Below, piece after piece: positions 7,522 to 15,747 of a stretch of 64,000 bases of DNA (within the stretch, counting starts at the first letter, position 1; each line of letters opens with the position of its first letter). Below the pieces are notes generated by a model. It did no database searches, had not been told where the DNA came from, and saw only the letters and a list, made by a program, of their open reading frames with translations. Source of the stretch: CAYPZT01 sp964415435 (GTDB lineage Bacteria; Patescibacteriota; Microgenomatia; UBA1406; GWC2-37-13); the NCBI GenBank assembly GCA_964415435.1, contig CAYPZT010000001.1, positions 1 to 64,000 of the forward strand. Direction: 5' to 3'. A program made the translations under genes and the position numbers.

Positions 7522-8609
7522 TATCCTCTCCACCAGTCTCCCTTTGACCGTGGATCGAGAAAAGATCCTGAATCGCGGACCATCACCCGCACTTCGGTTC
7601 CTTTTGCCGTACCCATCTTCTGTCCGTTTTTAAGAGCGGGCATAGATCTTCTTCCTTCACTATGAAGTTTGCGGTACAGGGCAAGCAGGTTGGGATCAAC
7701 ACATATGCCGTCAACGTGAAGTGCATAGCCTTCAATCGCATTATCGTCTCCGATCACATTCATAGTGATGCTTGTCGGATTTGCATAGATCACCATATAT
7801 TGATTGCCGCCTCCTATGTCGTAACCGTTCGTTGGAGCGCTCACTACCTGTCCTGAGTTTGCCTTAAATCCAAGCACGCTTACTGGCCACAGGGTTTCAT
7901 ACGCGCTACTTGGCCTTCGATTAGCCCAATCCCACTGATGTACACGATACGCCTTTGTGAACTGAGCGCCATTATTAAGGAGTGTTCCCAGTTGAGGAGC
8001 GCGCGGGTCGGGCGGCTCTCCATTTGGATATCCATAGGAAACGAGCTGAAGAGCCTCGTTTACTTCCCCCCAACCGCGAAGAAATGCGTTTGTGTCGGGA
8101 TTTGATTCTGCGCCTAAGTCAGGAGGGTTTAATCCCCGTGTCGCATACTGTTCAGAAGAGGTGGTAGGACATGATGAGATTGGTGGAGCCGTGGGTGCAT
8201 GCGTAGGCGTACGGTTAGGTGGTGGCGTAGGCGTACGTGTGGGCCTGGTACGCGTTGGTCTCGGAGTGCCAGGTCCTGTTGTTGGAATAATGGTAGTTGG
8301 ACTTGTAAACGTAGGAACAACAACTGTCGGCTGAGACGCCGGGACAGTGGTAACTGGTGTCGGCAAAACGCTCTCATCTGTTACAGTTGGAAATGGCGAA
8401 ATCTGCCCTGTCTGTAACTGGGTAATAATTGAGCTCGGCTTCGGTTTGGGAATAAGTGAAGATAAAAAGGCCGCAGTTTTGGCAGGAACGGCCCTTACAT
8501 AAAGGTCATTAATGACCGGTGATGCGCCGATAAAGATACTCTTCAGTCCGTTTACAAGAAGAAGCGACAAAAGGATACAGATAAGTATCTTTGCGTTGTG
8601 CCTATTCAT
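7518..8609 (-). CDS. Secreted protein with Pro/Thr linker and conserved C-terminal domain
   Basis: A 363-aa extracytoplasmic protein with an N-terminal membrane segment (ILICILLSLLLVNGL), a Pro/Thr/Arg linker (about residues 80-145, with [17 protein letters not shown]) and a soluble domain of about 210 residues. That domain contains FLRGWGEVNEALQLVSYGYP, a repeated Trp-rich part (HQWDWANRRP) and a conserved end DPRSKGDWWRGY. I do not recognise the domain. The start follows a minus-strand TACAAT box (8616-8621) after 6 nt. Confidence 0.7.
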   Translation of the reverse strand: MNRHNAKILICILLSLLLVNGLKSIFIGASPVINDLYVRAVPAKTAAFLSSLIPKPKPSSIITQLQTGQISPFPTVTDESVLPTPVTTVPASQPTVVVPTFTSPTTIIPTTGPGTPRPTRTRPTRTPTPPPNRTPTHAPTAPPISSCPTTSSEQYATRGLNPPDLGAESNPDTNAFLRGWGEVNEALQLVSYGYPNGEPPDPRAPQLGTLLNNGAQFTKAYRVHQWDWANRRPSSAYETLWPVSVLGFKANSGQVVSAPTNGYDIGGGNQYMVIYANPTSITMNVIGDDNAIEGYALHVDGICVDPNLLALYRKLHSEGRRSMPALKNGQKMGTAKGTEVRVMVRDSGSFLDPRSKGDWWRGY

Positions 8610-8640
8610 ACCTTCATTGTAATGAATTTAAGAGTATGTT

Positions 8641-8958
8641 TTAAGCAGATTTAAGTTCTGCCTTGAACCATGACCCCACGCCATCAGACTGCCTATTTAC
8701 AGGAGTGGCAACGAAGACAAAAACATCGTAGCTATGAATTTTTTTAATCTCATCTTCTGCTTCTTCAAACAATTCTTCATACGAATCCATAATCAAAAGC
8801 AGTTCCTTCGAACGCTCTACCCTGCCTTTCCATCTGTAGGAAGACTCTACCGTAACTTTCTTAACACAGACAACAAGCTTTCTATCAAGAAGAAGAGCGG
8901 ATATTTTATCCGCTTCTTCTTCATCTGCACACGTCAGGTAGAACAGTGAAGGTCTCAT
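8641..8958 (-). CDS. cutA: CutA1 divalent-ion tolerance protein
   Basis: A 105-aa protein of the CutA1 family, small ferredoxin-like trimers linked to divalent metal tolerance, though the true role is uncertain. Family features seen are an early FYLTCADEEEADKISALLLD, the central VESSYRWKGRVERSKELLLI (usually xSxYxWxGxxxxxxExxL), and a late HSYDVFVFVATPVN where the family has HPYExPEI. The C-terminal part is less conserved than in typical CutA. Confidence 0.85.
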   Translation of the reverse strand: MRPSLFYLTCADEEEADKISALLLDRKLVVCVKKVTVESSYRWKGRVERSKELLLIMDSYEELFEEAEDEIKKIHSYDVFVFVATPVNRQSDGVGSWFKAELKSA

Positions 8959-8984
8959 TTCCCTATTCTACCAGCACCAAGGCG

Positions 8985-9116
8985 TCACATCGATTCATCA
9001 AGGATCCCCATGTCCTCCATCGGCTGGCTCTGAGGGTTCTTCTTTCGCCCCCCTCCATGACTATTCGCTCCACCTCTCTTGCGATCTTCCTTTGTGAGAT
9101 TGTCACCTCTAGCCAT
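8985..9116 (-). CDS. Small basic protein, KGG-like (43 aa)
   Basis: A 43-aa protein beginning MARGDNLTKEDRKRGG and containing NSHGGGRKKNPQ and a short acidic end DMGILDESM. The GG-x-NSH pattern recalls small KGG/con-10-type stress proteins, but this is only a resemblance. Support for a real gene comes from a strong Shine-Dalgarno, GGGAGGTGA (9124-9132), 7 nt before the ATG, which is rare in this window. It lies just upstream of cutA on the same strand. Confidence 0.65.
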   Translation of the reverse strand: MARGDNLTKEDRKRGGANSHGGGRKKNPQSQPMEDMGILDESM

Positions 9117-9229
9117 ATATTTTTCACCTCCCGACTTAAAAACTTATAACAAGTATTTATCCATAGAATACCGGGTCAGTGTGAAGAAAAAATAGCAACA
9201 ACGTAGGAAATGCGTAAGGGTAAGACGTG

Positions 9230-10762
9230 TTACTTTTCTGATTTTGTATACAGCATATCAGCGAGATCTTCCCACTGGGAAGGTGTCAACGACTCATATC
9301 TCTCCTCAAGCACATACAGGCGGGAGGGTTCGCCGACATGATATATCTGCTTATACCGTCTGGAGACTACATTTTGAATAAAAGCGCCCATTTCTGATTT
9401 TGGATCCAGTCCTGCTTCCAAAAAGAATTCGGGCGGATCACCAGTAAAGGCCGTTCTTATTTCCTTATTGTAACCGGGGATACGCACAGTCCAGTTATAG
9501 TACTCTATGAGCCTCGTCCCGAAATCAATATCTGCCACATAGTGCACTATTGTATCGTTTGGATAAGCCACCAGCCGATCTCCATCCTGTTTCATAACAC
9601 CAATCGCCCTGCCGTATGATTCACTTTCTGAGTAGCCTATGTGGTACTCGTGCTTAGGATCGCGGGCGACTGAAAAAAGGTGTACGCTGCCCAGGTAGAG
9701 TGCAATCGTTGCAATTAAAAAAACAGACAGGAAGGCTATAGTAATTCTCGCATGATGTACAAACAAACGACCCATTCCTTCAATCTCAAGCACTATGAGA
9801 AGCCCGATCCACGGCAGGAGATGAAAACTCTGCAGGTCTTTGTTATCGGCTCTGCCGTTCACTATAAAAAGTAAAATTATGGCGAGAAACCATACGCCTT
9901 TCTTTCTGTCCCCACGCATAAGGAAAGTCATAATAGTAATTACAGTGATACTGCAGGCAACAAAAATGCGCGCAATGTTGTAGGGAGGGAGAAGAAATAG
10001 TACAGGTTGGATAAACAGGTTCAAAAAGGAAGTGTGTGAAGAACTGTCGGGAAGAAAATACATGATATTGTATATGATTGACTCCCGAACGTAGTAAGCG
10101 AAAGGCACGAATGTAAAAAGAAGTGTCGCGAGTAATATCTGGGGCACAACTCCGAGAAGAACAATCTTAAGCTGTCTTCTCCATGCAAAGATAAAAGCAA
10201 GATTTAATATGCCTGCGGCCGGCCACAGCGGGAAAAGGGAGAATATACACGTAAAGGAAGCGATACCAAAAAATAATGCCGTGATTCGTCGATGTAGACG
10301 CTCCCTAAAGTACAGTCTAAACAGTATAAATGCCATGAAAACGAATGGATATACCGCAAGCGTTTCCCCAAGAAGTTTATATCCTGAAAACCAATACTTT
10401 AGTATCTCGAAAGGAACGATGAAAAGAAGTGCTGCGGGCCCTAAAAAAAGTATATAAATGATGCTCCAGCCAAAGGAATAGAGCGCAATCGCCTCTCGTT
10501 GACGGGACAAATAGGAGAATAAACTGTTTGGCTTAGTAATAATTTCTACCGAAGCGCTAAATAGATAATTAAGCGGCTGGTGATTCAGCTGCATATCACG
10601 ATAAAGCATTTTTCCTTTGAGCAGGTAGTGTCCGCCCATCATATGCGCTGTCTCATCCCCAAACCGCTCAGACTGTGCATAGTTATGGGCGAGATACATC
10701 ATTCCTACGAAGAAAATACAGAGGAATATGGCTGAGATGACAAACTGCTTCCCAAGTCTCAT
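9230..10762 (-). CDS. GT-C type membrane glycosyltransferase-like protein
   Basis: A 510-aa polytopic protein with about ten hydrophobic helices and a first extracytoplasmic loop bearing the acidic motif SERFGDETAHMMGGHYLL. This resembles the loop-1 acidic motif of GT-C/ArnT/PMT-like enzymes, which use polyprenyl-phosphate sugars. The C-terminal 130 residues are soluble (SESESYGRAIGVMKQDG to the end), probably outside. The acceptor is unknown. A minus-strand TAGTAT box ends 6 nt before the ATG, and the gene lies 36 nt downstream of the Ntn-hydrolase gene. Confidence 0.7.
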   Translation of the reverse strand: MRLGKQFVISAIFLCIFFVGMMYLAHNYAQSERFGDETAHMMGGHYLLKGKMLYRDMQLNHQPLNYLFSASVEIITKPNSLFSYLSRQREAIALYSFGWSIIYILFLGPAALLFIVPFEILKYWFSGYKLLGETLAVYPFVFMAFILFRLYFRERLHRRITALFFGIASFTCIFSLFPLWPAAGILNLAFIFAWRRQLKIVLLGVVPQILLATLLFTFVPFAYYVRESIIYNIMYFLPDSSSHTSFLNLFIQPVLFLLPPYNIARIFVACSITVITIMTFLMRGDRKKGVWFLAIILLFIVNGRADNKDLQSFHLLPWIGLLIVLEIEGMGRLFVHHARITIAFLSVFLIATIALYLGSVHLFSVARDPKHEYHIGYSESESYGRAIGVMKQDGDRLVAYPNDTIVHYVADIDFGTRLIEYYNWTVRIPGYNKEIRTAFTGDPPEFFLEAGLDPKSEMGAFIQNVVSRRYKQIYHVGEPSRLYVLEERYESLTPSQWEDLADMLYTKSEK

Positions 10763-10798
10763 GTATGAATACTACCATGAGCCAATATCTACTTCACC

Positions 10799-11533
10799 TT
10801 AGAAGTTGTATTTTTTGAAGTCGCACTCCAATGGGTTTCCCTGACAGTAGTAAACAACTGCATTCTTCGTATCGAAAACAAATGCAGAATGGGTAAAGCA
10901 TGGATCTTCTTTGCTAGTTGTACATATGGCAGTTTTTTTATGGGCGTTTTTTCTATCTTTTAGAATATTCATGAGGTCATCTACATTCTGCGCGCTGTTA
11001 ATGAGTTCTTCTGCCCTATCTTGATGAGTTTTCGACCACTCTTCAAACGAAGTTGATCGATCAAATCCCAGATTGCGTCGATTCAACTTCAAAAAATGAT
11101 TGGTCTTTACCGCGGAGGTCATTACTTTTTCTATGAAGTACTCTTCCGGTACAGCTTCTATACCAAAGCATTCTTTACTGTCAGCAATAAACATATTGCC
11201 TCCTATTCGTGGATTGAATTTCTTAATAATCTCTACTCCTTCTTTGGCTGTAGCAGCATCAAGAATAAGCCGCACATAGGGCCTCCGAATATAAGAAATC
11301 TGATTTTCAGCTACGCCGACATACGTAGACACAAAGGCCACGCCTTTTTCGTTTATACCTCCGTAATACCCGTCTTCATTTGGGTTGGGATTTTGAATTA
11401 TAAGCTTTTTAAATTGATCCGCTTTTGTATTGAAAAGTCTTATCTCATCATCCCATCTCATCCACTCGACCGGGTCACGAGTTTTCATAAGAAACCATCC
11501 TTCGTCAAGCTTTTTTGCGCCTGTTGTACACAT
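10799..11533 (-). CDS. Ntn-hydrolase, peptidase C45 / acyltransferase-like
   Basis: A 244-aa protein of the N-terminal-nucleophile hydrolase superfamily, C45/acyl-CoA:6-APA acyltransferase type. Cys2 directly after the initiator Met (MCTTGAKKL) would become the nucleophile once Met is removed. Family-like blocks are FLMKTRDPVEW, YYGGINEKGVAFVSTYVG, VKTNHFLKL and a C-terminal strand pair around FTHSAFVFDTKNAVVYYCQG. The substrate is probably an amide or peptide and cannot be defined. The gene is divergent from a TrmB-family regulator with back-to-back promoters. Confidence 0.75.
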   Translation of the reverse strand: MCTTGAKKLDEGWFLMKTRDPVEWMRWDDEIRLFNTKADQFKKLIIQNPNPNEDGYYGGINEKGVAFVSTYVGVAENQISYIRRPYVRLILDAATAKEGVEIIKKFNPRIGGNMFIADSKECFGIEAVPEEYFIEKVMTSAVKTNHFLKLNRRNLGFDRSTSFEEWSKTHQDRAEELINSAQNVDDLMNILKDRKNAHKKTAICTTSKEDPCFTHSAFVFDTKNAVVYYCQGNPLECDFKKYNF

Positions 11534-11542
11534 ATGAAGGGT

Positions 11543-11602
11543 AGTATAGGTTGGATGTGTGAAAGTGTCAAAGTTGACGAACAGTGTCGACAGTGGTAGA
11601 CT
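11543..11602. promoter_or_regulatory. Back-to-back promoters of the Ntn-hydrolase and trmB-like genes
   Basis: Minus strand: TTGACA (11566-11571), 17 bp, TATACT (11543-11548), serving the Ntn-hydrolase. Plus strand: TTGACG (11574-11579), 17 bp, TAGACT (11597-11602), serving the regulator. The two -35 boxes are 2 bp apart and form the inverted repeat GTCAAAGTTGAC (11567-11578). A second palindrome, TGTCGACA (11585-11592), lies in the plus-strand spacer. A protein bound here would affect both genes. Confidence 0.7.
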
Positions 11603-11608
11603 ATCTGC

Positions 11609-12481
11609 ATGAATTCGATTCAGTCAACCCTCAAGGAATTCGGCCTCACGCCAAACGAAACTATAATCTATCTTGCCTCCCTCAAGGAGGATAACCTTTC
11701 TCCCTTCAAGCTCGCCAAAATTACAAATATTCCAAGAACAACTATTTATGAAATTCTCATGTCTCTATCTCTGAAGGGACTCGTAACGCTCGAGCAAAGT
11801 GACGGATTCACTAAGCAACAGACCAGAGTGAGGGCCAAAAATCCATCCATACTTCGTGAAATTATATGGGAAAAGAGGAAAAAGCTGTCAAACTTGGAAT
11901 TTGATATCGTGAACATCCTACCCGAACTGAAAGAAGACTATCATCAGGAAAAAAGCGGAGCTGATTTCCGATTTTATCCAGGTATTGATGGAGTAAAGAA
12001 AGTGTATTTTGAAGAATATGCTCGTGATACTCACGTTCCCATATATGCATTTGAAAATTTAATGCCTATGGATGTATTTGGAAGGAAAGAGACTAATAAG
12101 GATGTCGCAAAGAGCCTTATTCAAGGAGTCCAGAAAGGTATAGAAATAAATGAACTCGTTGGTCTGAGCGAATGGGCGAAGCATGTTCTTTCCTATCAGT
12201 ATGGCCGTGACAAAGAATATATAAAAACTCGAAGAATCCGAATAATCGAAAGCTCCAGCTTTTTTCTCAATCAACGCATAGTAATTCATGGCAACTATGT
12301 ACGTATAAGTACTGCAAAGGAAAGTGAGGTGTGGGGACTTATTATGAAAAGTCCAATGCTAGCAAGAAGTTTGGAGTCTATATTTAAGACTCTTTGGGTA
12401 TATGGAGAACCTGTCACTCCTCATCTTATAGAGTCATGGGGAAAAAACGACTTTCTGGAAAGCGAAAAAAGAAGAAAATAG
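11609..12481 (+). CDS. TrmB-family transcriptional regulator
   Basis: A 290-aa protein with an N-terminal winged helix-turn-helix of the TrmB type (QSTLKEFGLTPNETIIYLAS, then KLAKITNIPRTTIYEILMSL with recognition helix IPRTTIYEIL). A coiled-coil-like linker (EKRKKLSNLEFDIVNILPEL) and a C-terminal ligand-binding-like region follow. The ligand is not evident; in known family members it is often a sugar. Its start is 6 nt after the -10 box, so the mRNA is probably leaderless. Autoregulation and control of the divergent Ntn-hydrolase are inferred from the shared promoter region. Confidence 0.85.
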   Translation: MNSIQSTLKEFGLTPNETIIYLASLKEDNLSPFKLAKITNIPRTTIYEILMSLSLKGLVTLEQSDGFTKQQTRVRAKNPSILREIIWEKRKKLSNLEFDIVNILPELKEDYHQEKSGADFRFYPGIDGVKKVYFEEYARDTHVPIYAFENLMPMDVFGRKETNKDVAKSLIQGVQKGIEINELVGLSEWAKHVLSYQYGRDKEYIKTRRIRIIESSSFFLNQRIVIHGNYVRISTAKESEVWGLIMKSPMLARSLESIFKTLWVYGEPVTPHLIESWGKNDFLESEKRRK

Positions 12482-12500
12482 AATGAATGTTCTATTTTTT
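12475..12500 (+). terminator. AU-rich terminator overlapping the regulator's stop codon
   Basis: The stem AAAATAGAA (12475-12483) with TTCTATTTT (12490-12498), 6-nt loop, ends in a T run. The TAG stop of the TrmB-like gene lies inside the stem. The stem is AT-rich and therefore weak. Confidence 0.55.
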
Positions 12501-12574
12501 ACATCAATGGTCGAACGTATAATATAGGATAGTTTCCGATTCTAATTATTGAGATTACTACATCACAAAAACCG

Positions 12575-12886
12575 TTATTTACCCTTCCACTGGGAACGTG
12601 AGAGATCTACGTTTTCTTTTATAAAAAATACGCCTTCCTTCAGAAGCATTCTTTGTTTTCCCGCAATCCCGCCTTTGCCGGAGTAACCAGTCAATGCGCC
12701 ATTTGACGCCACAACGCGATGGCATGGCGTATGCGGCGCATCCGGATTGGTTCGCATATACATTCCTATTGCCCGAGCTGCTTTTGGTTTCCCCGCAAGT
12801 TTGGCAAGCTGACCGTATGTCACAACCTTACCTTTAGGAATGGCACGGGTTATAGAATACACTCTGTCTTTAAACGTCTTAAGCAT
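12575..12886 (-). CDS. Methylated-DNA--protein-cysteine methyltransferase (short form)
   Basis: Repairs O6-alkylguanine by transferring the alkyl group to its own Cys. The 103-aa protein is only the DNA-binding/catalytic domain. It has TFKDRVYSITRAIPKGKVVTYGQLA, the Arg finger region KAARAIGMYMRTNP, the active-site motif PCHRV with the reactive Cys present (alkyltransferase-like proteins have Trp there), and GYSGKGGIAGKQRMLLKEG. The N-terminal ribonuclease-like domain of Ada/Ogt is missing, as is common in short family members. It begins 3 nt after the stop of the upstream membrane-anchored protein gene. Confidence 0.92.
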   Translation of the reverse strand: MLKTFKDRVYSITRAIPKGKVVTYGQLAKLAGKPKAARAIGMYMRTNPDAPHTPCHRVVASNGALTGYSGKGGIAGKQRMLLKEGVFFIKENVDLSRSQWKGK

Positions 12887-12889
12887 AGA

Positions 12890-13537
12890 TTATTGTGCTG
12901 GAGGCATGTACTTTTTCAGGTCATCCATGTTGAAGCCTGAGGGGATGGCACCCGTTGGCATCATCTTGTTCACGTTCTCCATCATTGATGAGAGATCCTG
13001 GAAAGTTACATCCGTTGGGGGAACGAATAGACTATCAGCCACGGTCGCCGGTTTACAGGCGTCCTTATATTTCTCGATCTGAGCCATAAATGACTCTTCC
13101 TTAGTATGTGTATCTTCGGAGACCTCATTTTCCATCATGCCGCTTGGCTTTACCTGAGGAGTGACATTAAGCTCGTCGGGCAAGGTAAACACCGTCCCTT
13201 TTTTTGTAACAGGGTTCCAGTTGTAAATCTTTTTATCCTTCATAATCATGAAGACTTGACCTTCCGTATCGTCTGCAGAGGTTACCTCTGTACGGACCGC
13301 GCCTGCCTTTATATATGTTTTTGAGGTAGTACCCTCCTTATCTGTATAGTTACACTCCAAGCTTAACGATTTATTCAGCGCGTCCTGGATCGAAGTAAAG
13401 GCAAGTTTATCCTCTACTTGGTCTTTTACCGTCTCCATCATATTTTGAGGACTCATTTTATCTTTCTGGGAAAGCAGGAAAACACCACCACCGACCAAAA
13501 GCACGACGAGCACGATTACAGGAAGTAGTTTGTTCAT
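12890..13537 (-). CDS. Membrane-anchored extracytoplasmic protein, unknown
   Basis: A 215-aa protein with one N-terminal helix (LLPVIVLVVLLVGGGVFLLS) and a soluble outer domain holding two Cys (LECNYTD and KDACKP) and a Met-rich end (MMENVNKMMPTGAIPSG). The central strand pattern KTYIKAGAVRTEV ... GQVFMIMKDKKIYNWNPVTKKG resembles LolA/LppX-like or DUF4412-like barrels that carry lipids, but this is a tentative reading. It is the first gene of a pair with the alkyltransferase. Confidence 0.65.
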   Translation of the reverse strand: MNKLLPVIVLVVLLVGGGVFLLSQKDKMSPQNMMETVKDQVEDKLAFTSIQDALNKSLSLECNYTDKEGTTSKTYIKAGAVRTEVTSADDTEGQVFMIMKDKKIYNWNPVTKKGTVFTLPDELNVTPQVKPSGMMENEVSEDTHTKEESFMAQIEKYKDACKPATVADSLFVPPTDVTFQDLSSMMENVNKMMPTGAIPSGFNMDDLKKYMPPAQ

Positions 13538-13541
13538 ATAG

Positions 13542-13575
13542 CGGGATTATAATCCCGATACAAAAAGATTGTCAA
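13542..13575 (-). promoter_or_regulatory. Promoter with a 16-bp palindrome over the -10 box
   Basis: Minus strand: TTGACA (13570-13575), 18 bp, TATAAT (13546-13551), ATG at 13537 after 8 nt. The -10 sits at the centre of a perfect 16-bp palindrome CGGGATTATAATCCCG (13542-13557), a plausible operator. Confidence 0.65.
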
Positions 13576-13592
13576 GTGTCAGCGGATTTACA

Positions 13593-13778
13593 CTATTCCC
13601 ACGCCTTACCCTGCTTTTGAAGATAGTGATCATACGCCTCCTCGAGTCCGGCCAGCACTTCATAGGAAGTTGAGCAAAGAGCCGCACATTTCGGATCGGT
13701 TGCCTCCCCCGCGTGTGCCTCAGCTTTGTCACGCGCCTCACGGATTAGCTTATGAATCTCATCAGCTTTATTCTCCAT
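13593..13778 (-). CDS. Small helical protein (61 aa)
   Basis: A 61-aa, highly charged, mostly helical protein: MENKADEIHKLIREARDKAE, then CAALCSTSYEVLAGLEEAY and a basic end. Two Cys lie four residues apart (CAALC). I do not recognise the family. Regular amphipathic character favours this frame over the overlapping Arg-rich frame on the same strand. No Shine-Dalgarno is seen. Confidence 0.55.
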   Translation of the reverse strand: MENKADEIHKLIREARDKAEAHAGEATDPKCAALCSTSYEVLAGLEEAYDHYLQKQGKAWE

Positions 13779-13805
13779 CTTATTTAGTTTAATTTTTAAT
13801 TAATT

Positions 13806-13934
13806 CTACGCTTTGTGCTTGAAATACTCGATCTGCTGAAGGCGGTGCTCTGCTTCTTCTTTCGTTCTGTAGGTTCCCATATTGCGGCCTGTTTCAGACA
13901 CCACCCTGTATCCGTCTCTTACTTTTTTAATCAT
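13806..13934 (-). CDS. Small protein (42 aa), unknown
   Basis: A 42-aa basic protein: MIKKVRDGYRVVSETGRNMG, then TYRTKEEAEHRLQQIEYFKH. The pattern of a short strand hairpin followed by a helix is typical of small proteins common in phages and many bacteria (GGYRVxSxxGKxxGxYxTxxEAxxRLxxI...). Too short for most ORF callers, but the conserved style supports a real gene. It lies upstream of the 61-aa gene on the same strand. Confidence 0.65.
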   Translation of the reverse strand: MIKKVRDGYRVVSETGRNMGTYRTKEEAEHRLQQIEYFKHKA

Positions 13935-14022
13935 AAGGATTAAAAAACTTGTAAACGATATGTACTATGTTAAAGAAAGTTAATCAAAAATCTGCAAGAA
14001 CCAGGCAAGAAAAGAAGAAGAA

Positions 14023-14610
14023 TTATACGTCGCGGACATAATAACGAATTTCATATTCAGAAGGCTCTAAAATATTATAAAGGTAGGTTATATCCTCATC
14101 GGCATGTCTCACGCATCCCGAACTCCCCGGATCTTGCAAAGATAACTTTTCCATGTCTCCTGCCACGCCGTGAAGACCAAAGTAACCGGGCACTTCCCAG
14201 TTGCACTGTCCATCACATTCTTTGTACGGAGCCGGCCCATATGGTTCTTCACTTGGAACAGGAACATCAAGTACGAGAAAGTAAGGTGCCGTCTCAGGAT
14301 TATCCGCTGATTCGAGTTTATCGGTTATCAGCCAGTAGTCACGGCCGACCAGTTGAGGTAAAGGGGTTGGTTTTTCACCGGGAATTCCTGTTTTTACCTG
14401 AAATCTCTTGATAAGCGTACTTTTAGCTATTTCCCCCGGCACTCCTTTGTAGAGAAACTCTCTGTTTGATTTCCTGTGAAGCAGCATCCAGTATTCGTTT
14501 GGGGGCTTGACTGGTTCTTGTACCAGGGCTGGCTGAGCCATAGATTTAACAATAAACGCCCCTGCCAAAAGAATAAAACAGACGAAAGTAAAGAAAACTA
14601 ATTTACGCAT
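14023..14610 (-). CDS. L,D-transpeptidase (YkuD family)
   Basis: A 195-aa exported protein expected to cross-link peptidoglycan or act on its stem peptides. It has an N-terminal signal/anchor (VFFTFVCFILLAGAFIV) and the YkuD catalytic motif with His147 (YFGLHGV) and SSGCVRHAD, giving Cys166 and Arg168. An extra Cys pair occurs before it (ECDGQCNW). It acts outside the membrane. The gene is divergent from the C39-like/TPR protein. Confidence 0.9.
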   Translation of the reverse strand: MRKLVFFTFVCFILLAGAFIVKSMAQPALVQEPVKPPNEYWMLLHRKSNREFLYKGVPGEIAKSTLIKRFQVKTGIPGEKPTPLPQLVGRDYWLITDKLESADNPETAPYFLVLDVPVPSEEPYGPAPYKECDGQCNWEVPGYFGLHGVAGDMEKLSLQDPGSSGCVRHADEDITYLYNILEPSEYEIRYYVRDV

Positions 14611-14661
14611 GGGTCAAATTCTATCAAAAATATAATATAGCTCTGTTAGAATAGCCACACC

Positions 14662-15747
14662 ATGAAAAAGGCACTTATTCTCCTTGTTGTGGCTATATTA
14701 GGGGGTCTTGCTGTCTTTGGCTTCATGTCAAACAGGCAGACTGAACCGCTTATTTTCAAAATAAGCCGTCCCCTGCCGTCCTCGACACCTGTGCCACCTA
14801 CTCCCATTCCGTTGCCCGAGGCTAAAATACTACCGAGCACCTATCAAGTATTCCAAAGCTTTAATAACTGTGGCCCTGCCGCCCTATCCATGACTCTTTA
14901 CTTTTATGGCATAACTAAATCTCAAGCTGAGCTTGGTCAGGCACTACGCCCCTTTCAGAATCAGGCCGGTGATAATGACGATAAATCGGTAACGCTGTAT
15001 GAGCTTGGCGAGCATGCTCGGGAATATGGATTCATTCCCTTTTATAGACCTGCGGGCTCGATTGAAACCATCAAGAAATCTATCGCCATGGGGTTTCCGG
15101 TTGTCACACGCACCTGGCTTCAGGCAAATGAAGATATAGGTCATTTTAGAGTTGTGAAAGGTTATGACGATCGTACAGAAACACTCCTGCAGGATGATTC
15201 TCTTCAAGGACATGATCTTACTTATTCCTATAGTGACTTTAACGATATCTGGAAAAAATTTAACTATGAATATCTAATCCTCGTTCCCCAAGACCAAGAA
15301 GCGGTGGCTCAAACTATCCTGGGCGAAGATATAGACAGTAATCTTGCTTGGCAAAAAGCCGTAGATATGTCGAGTGATGAGCTTTCTGCAAATCCAAATG
15401 ATATATATGCACGATTTAATCTCTCTGTTGCCTACTACCATCTGGGCGACTATCAGAAATCCGTTTCTGAATTCGAAAACGTTGAAGCACAGCTTCCGGC
15501 TCGTACCCTCTGGTATCAGATCGAACCCATTGAGGCCTATGCAAAACTTGGGAACGATGCAAAAGTTTTCGCAATAACCGACCGCATTCTCAATAACCAC
15601 AACCGAGCATTTTCAGAACTTTATCTCTTACGAGGTGAACTATACAAAAAACAGGGAAATACTGAAGCAGCAAGGCAAGAGTTCGAACGCGCAGTCTTTT
15701 ATAACTCAAATATGAAGGCGGCTCGGGAAGCACTCCAGTCCTTATAA
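14662..15747 (+). CDS. Exported C39-like peptidase with TPR repeats
   Basis: A 361-aa protein with an N-terminal anchor (LILLVVAILGGLAVFGF), a short Pro linker (SSTPVPPTPIPLP), and a papain-like C39_2 domain: Cys70 in NNCGPAALSMTLYFYG, His161 in IGHFRVVKGYDD and Asp178/179 in LLQDD. Two or three TPR-type repeats follow (ARFNLSVAYYHLGDYQKSVSEF, and LLRGELYKKQGNTEAARQEF), likely for protein contacts. It probably processes or binds exported peptides. It overlaps the downstream hydrolase gene by 6 nt at the 3' ends. Confidence 0.85.
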   Translation: MKKALILLVVAILGGLAVFGFMSNRQTEPLIFKISRPLPSSTPVPPTPIPLPEAKILPSTYQVFQSFNNCGPAALSMTLYFYGITKSQAELGQALRPFQNQAGDNDDKSVTLYELGEHAREYGFIPFYRPAGSIETIKKSIAMGFPVVTRTWLQANEDIGHFRVVKGYDDRTETLLQDDSLQGHDLTYSYSDFNDIWKKFNYEYLILVPQDQEAVAQTILGEDIDSNLAWQKAVDMSSDELSANPNDIYARFNLSVAYYHLGDYQKSVSEFENVEAQLPARTLWYQIEPIEAYAKLGNDAKVFAITDRILNNHNRAFSELYLLRGELYKKQGNTEAARQEFERAVFYNSNMKAAREALQSL

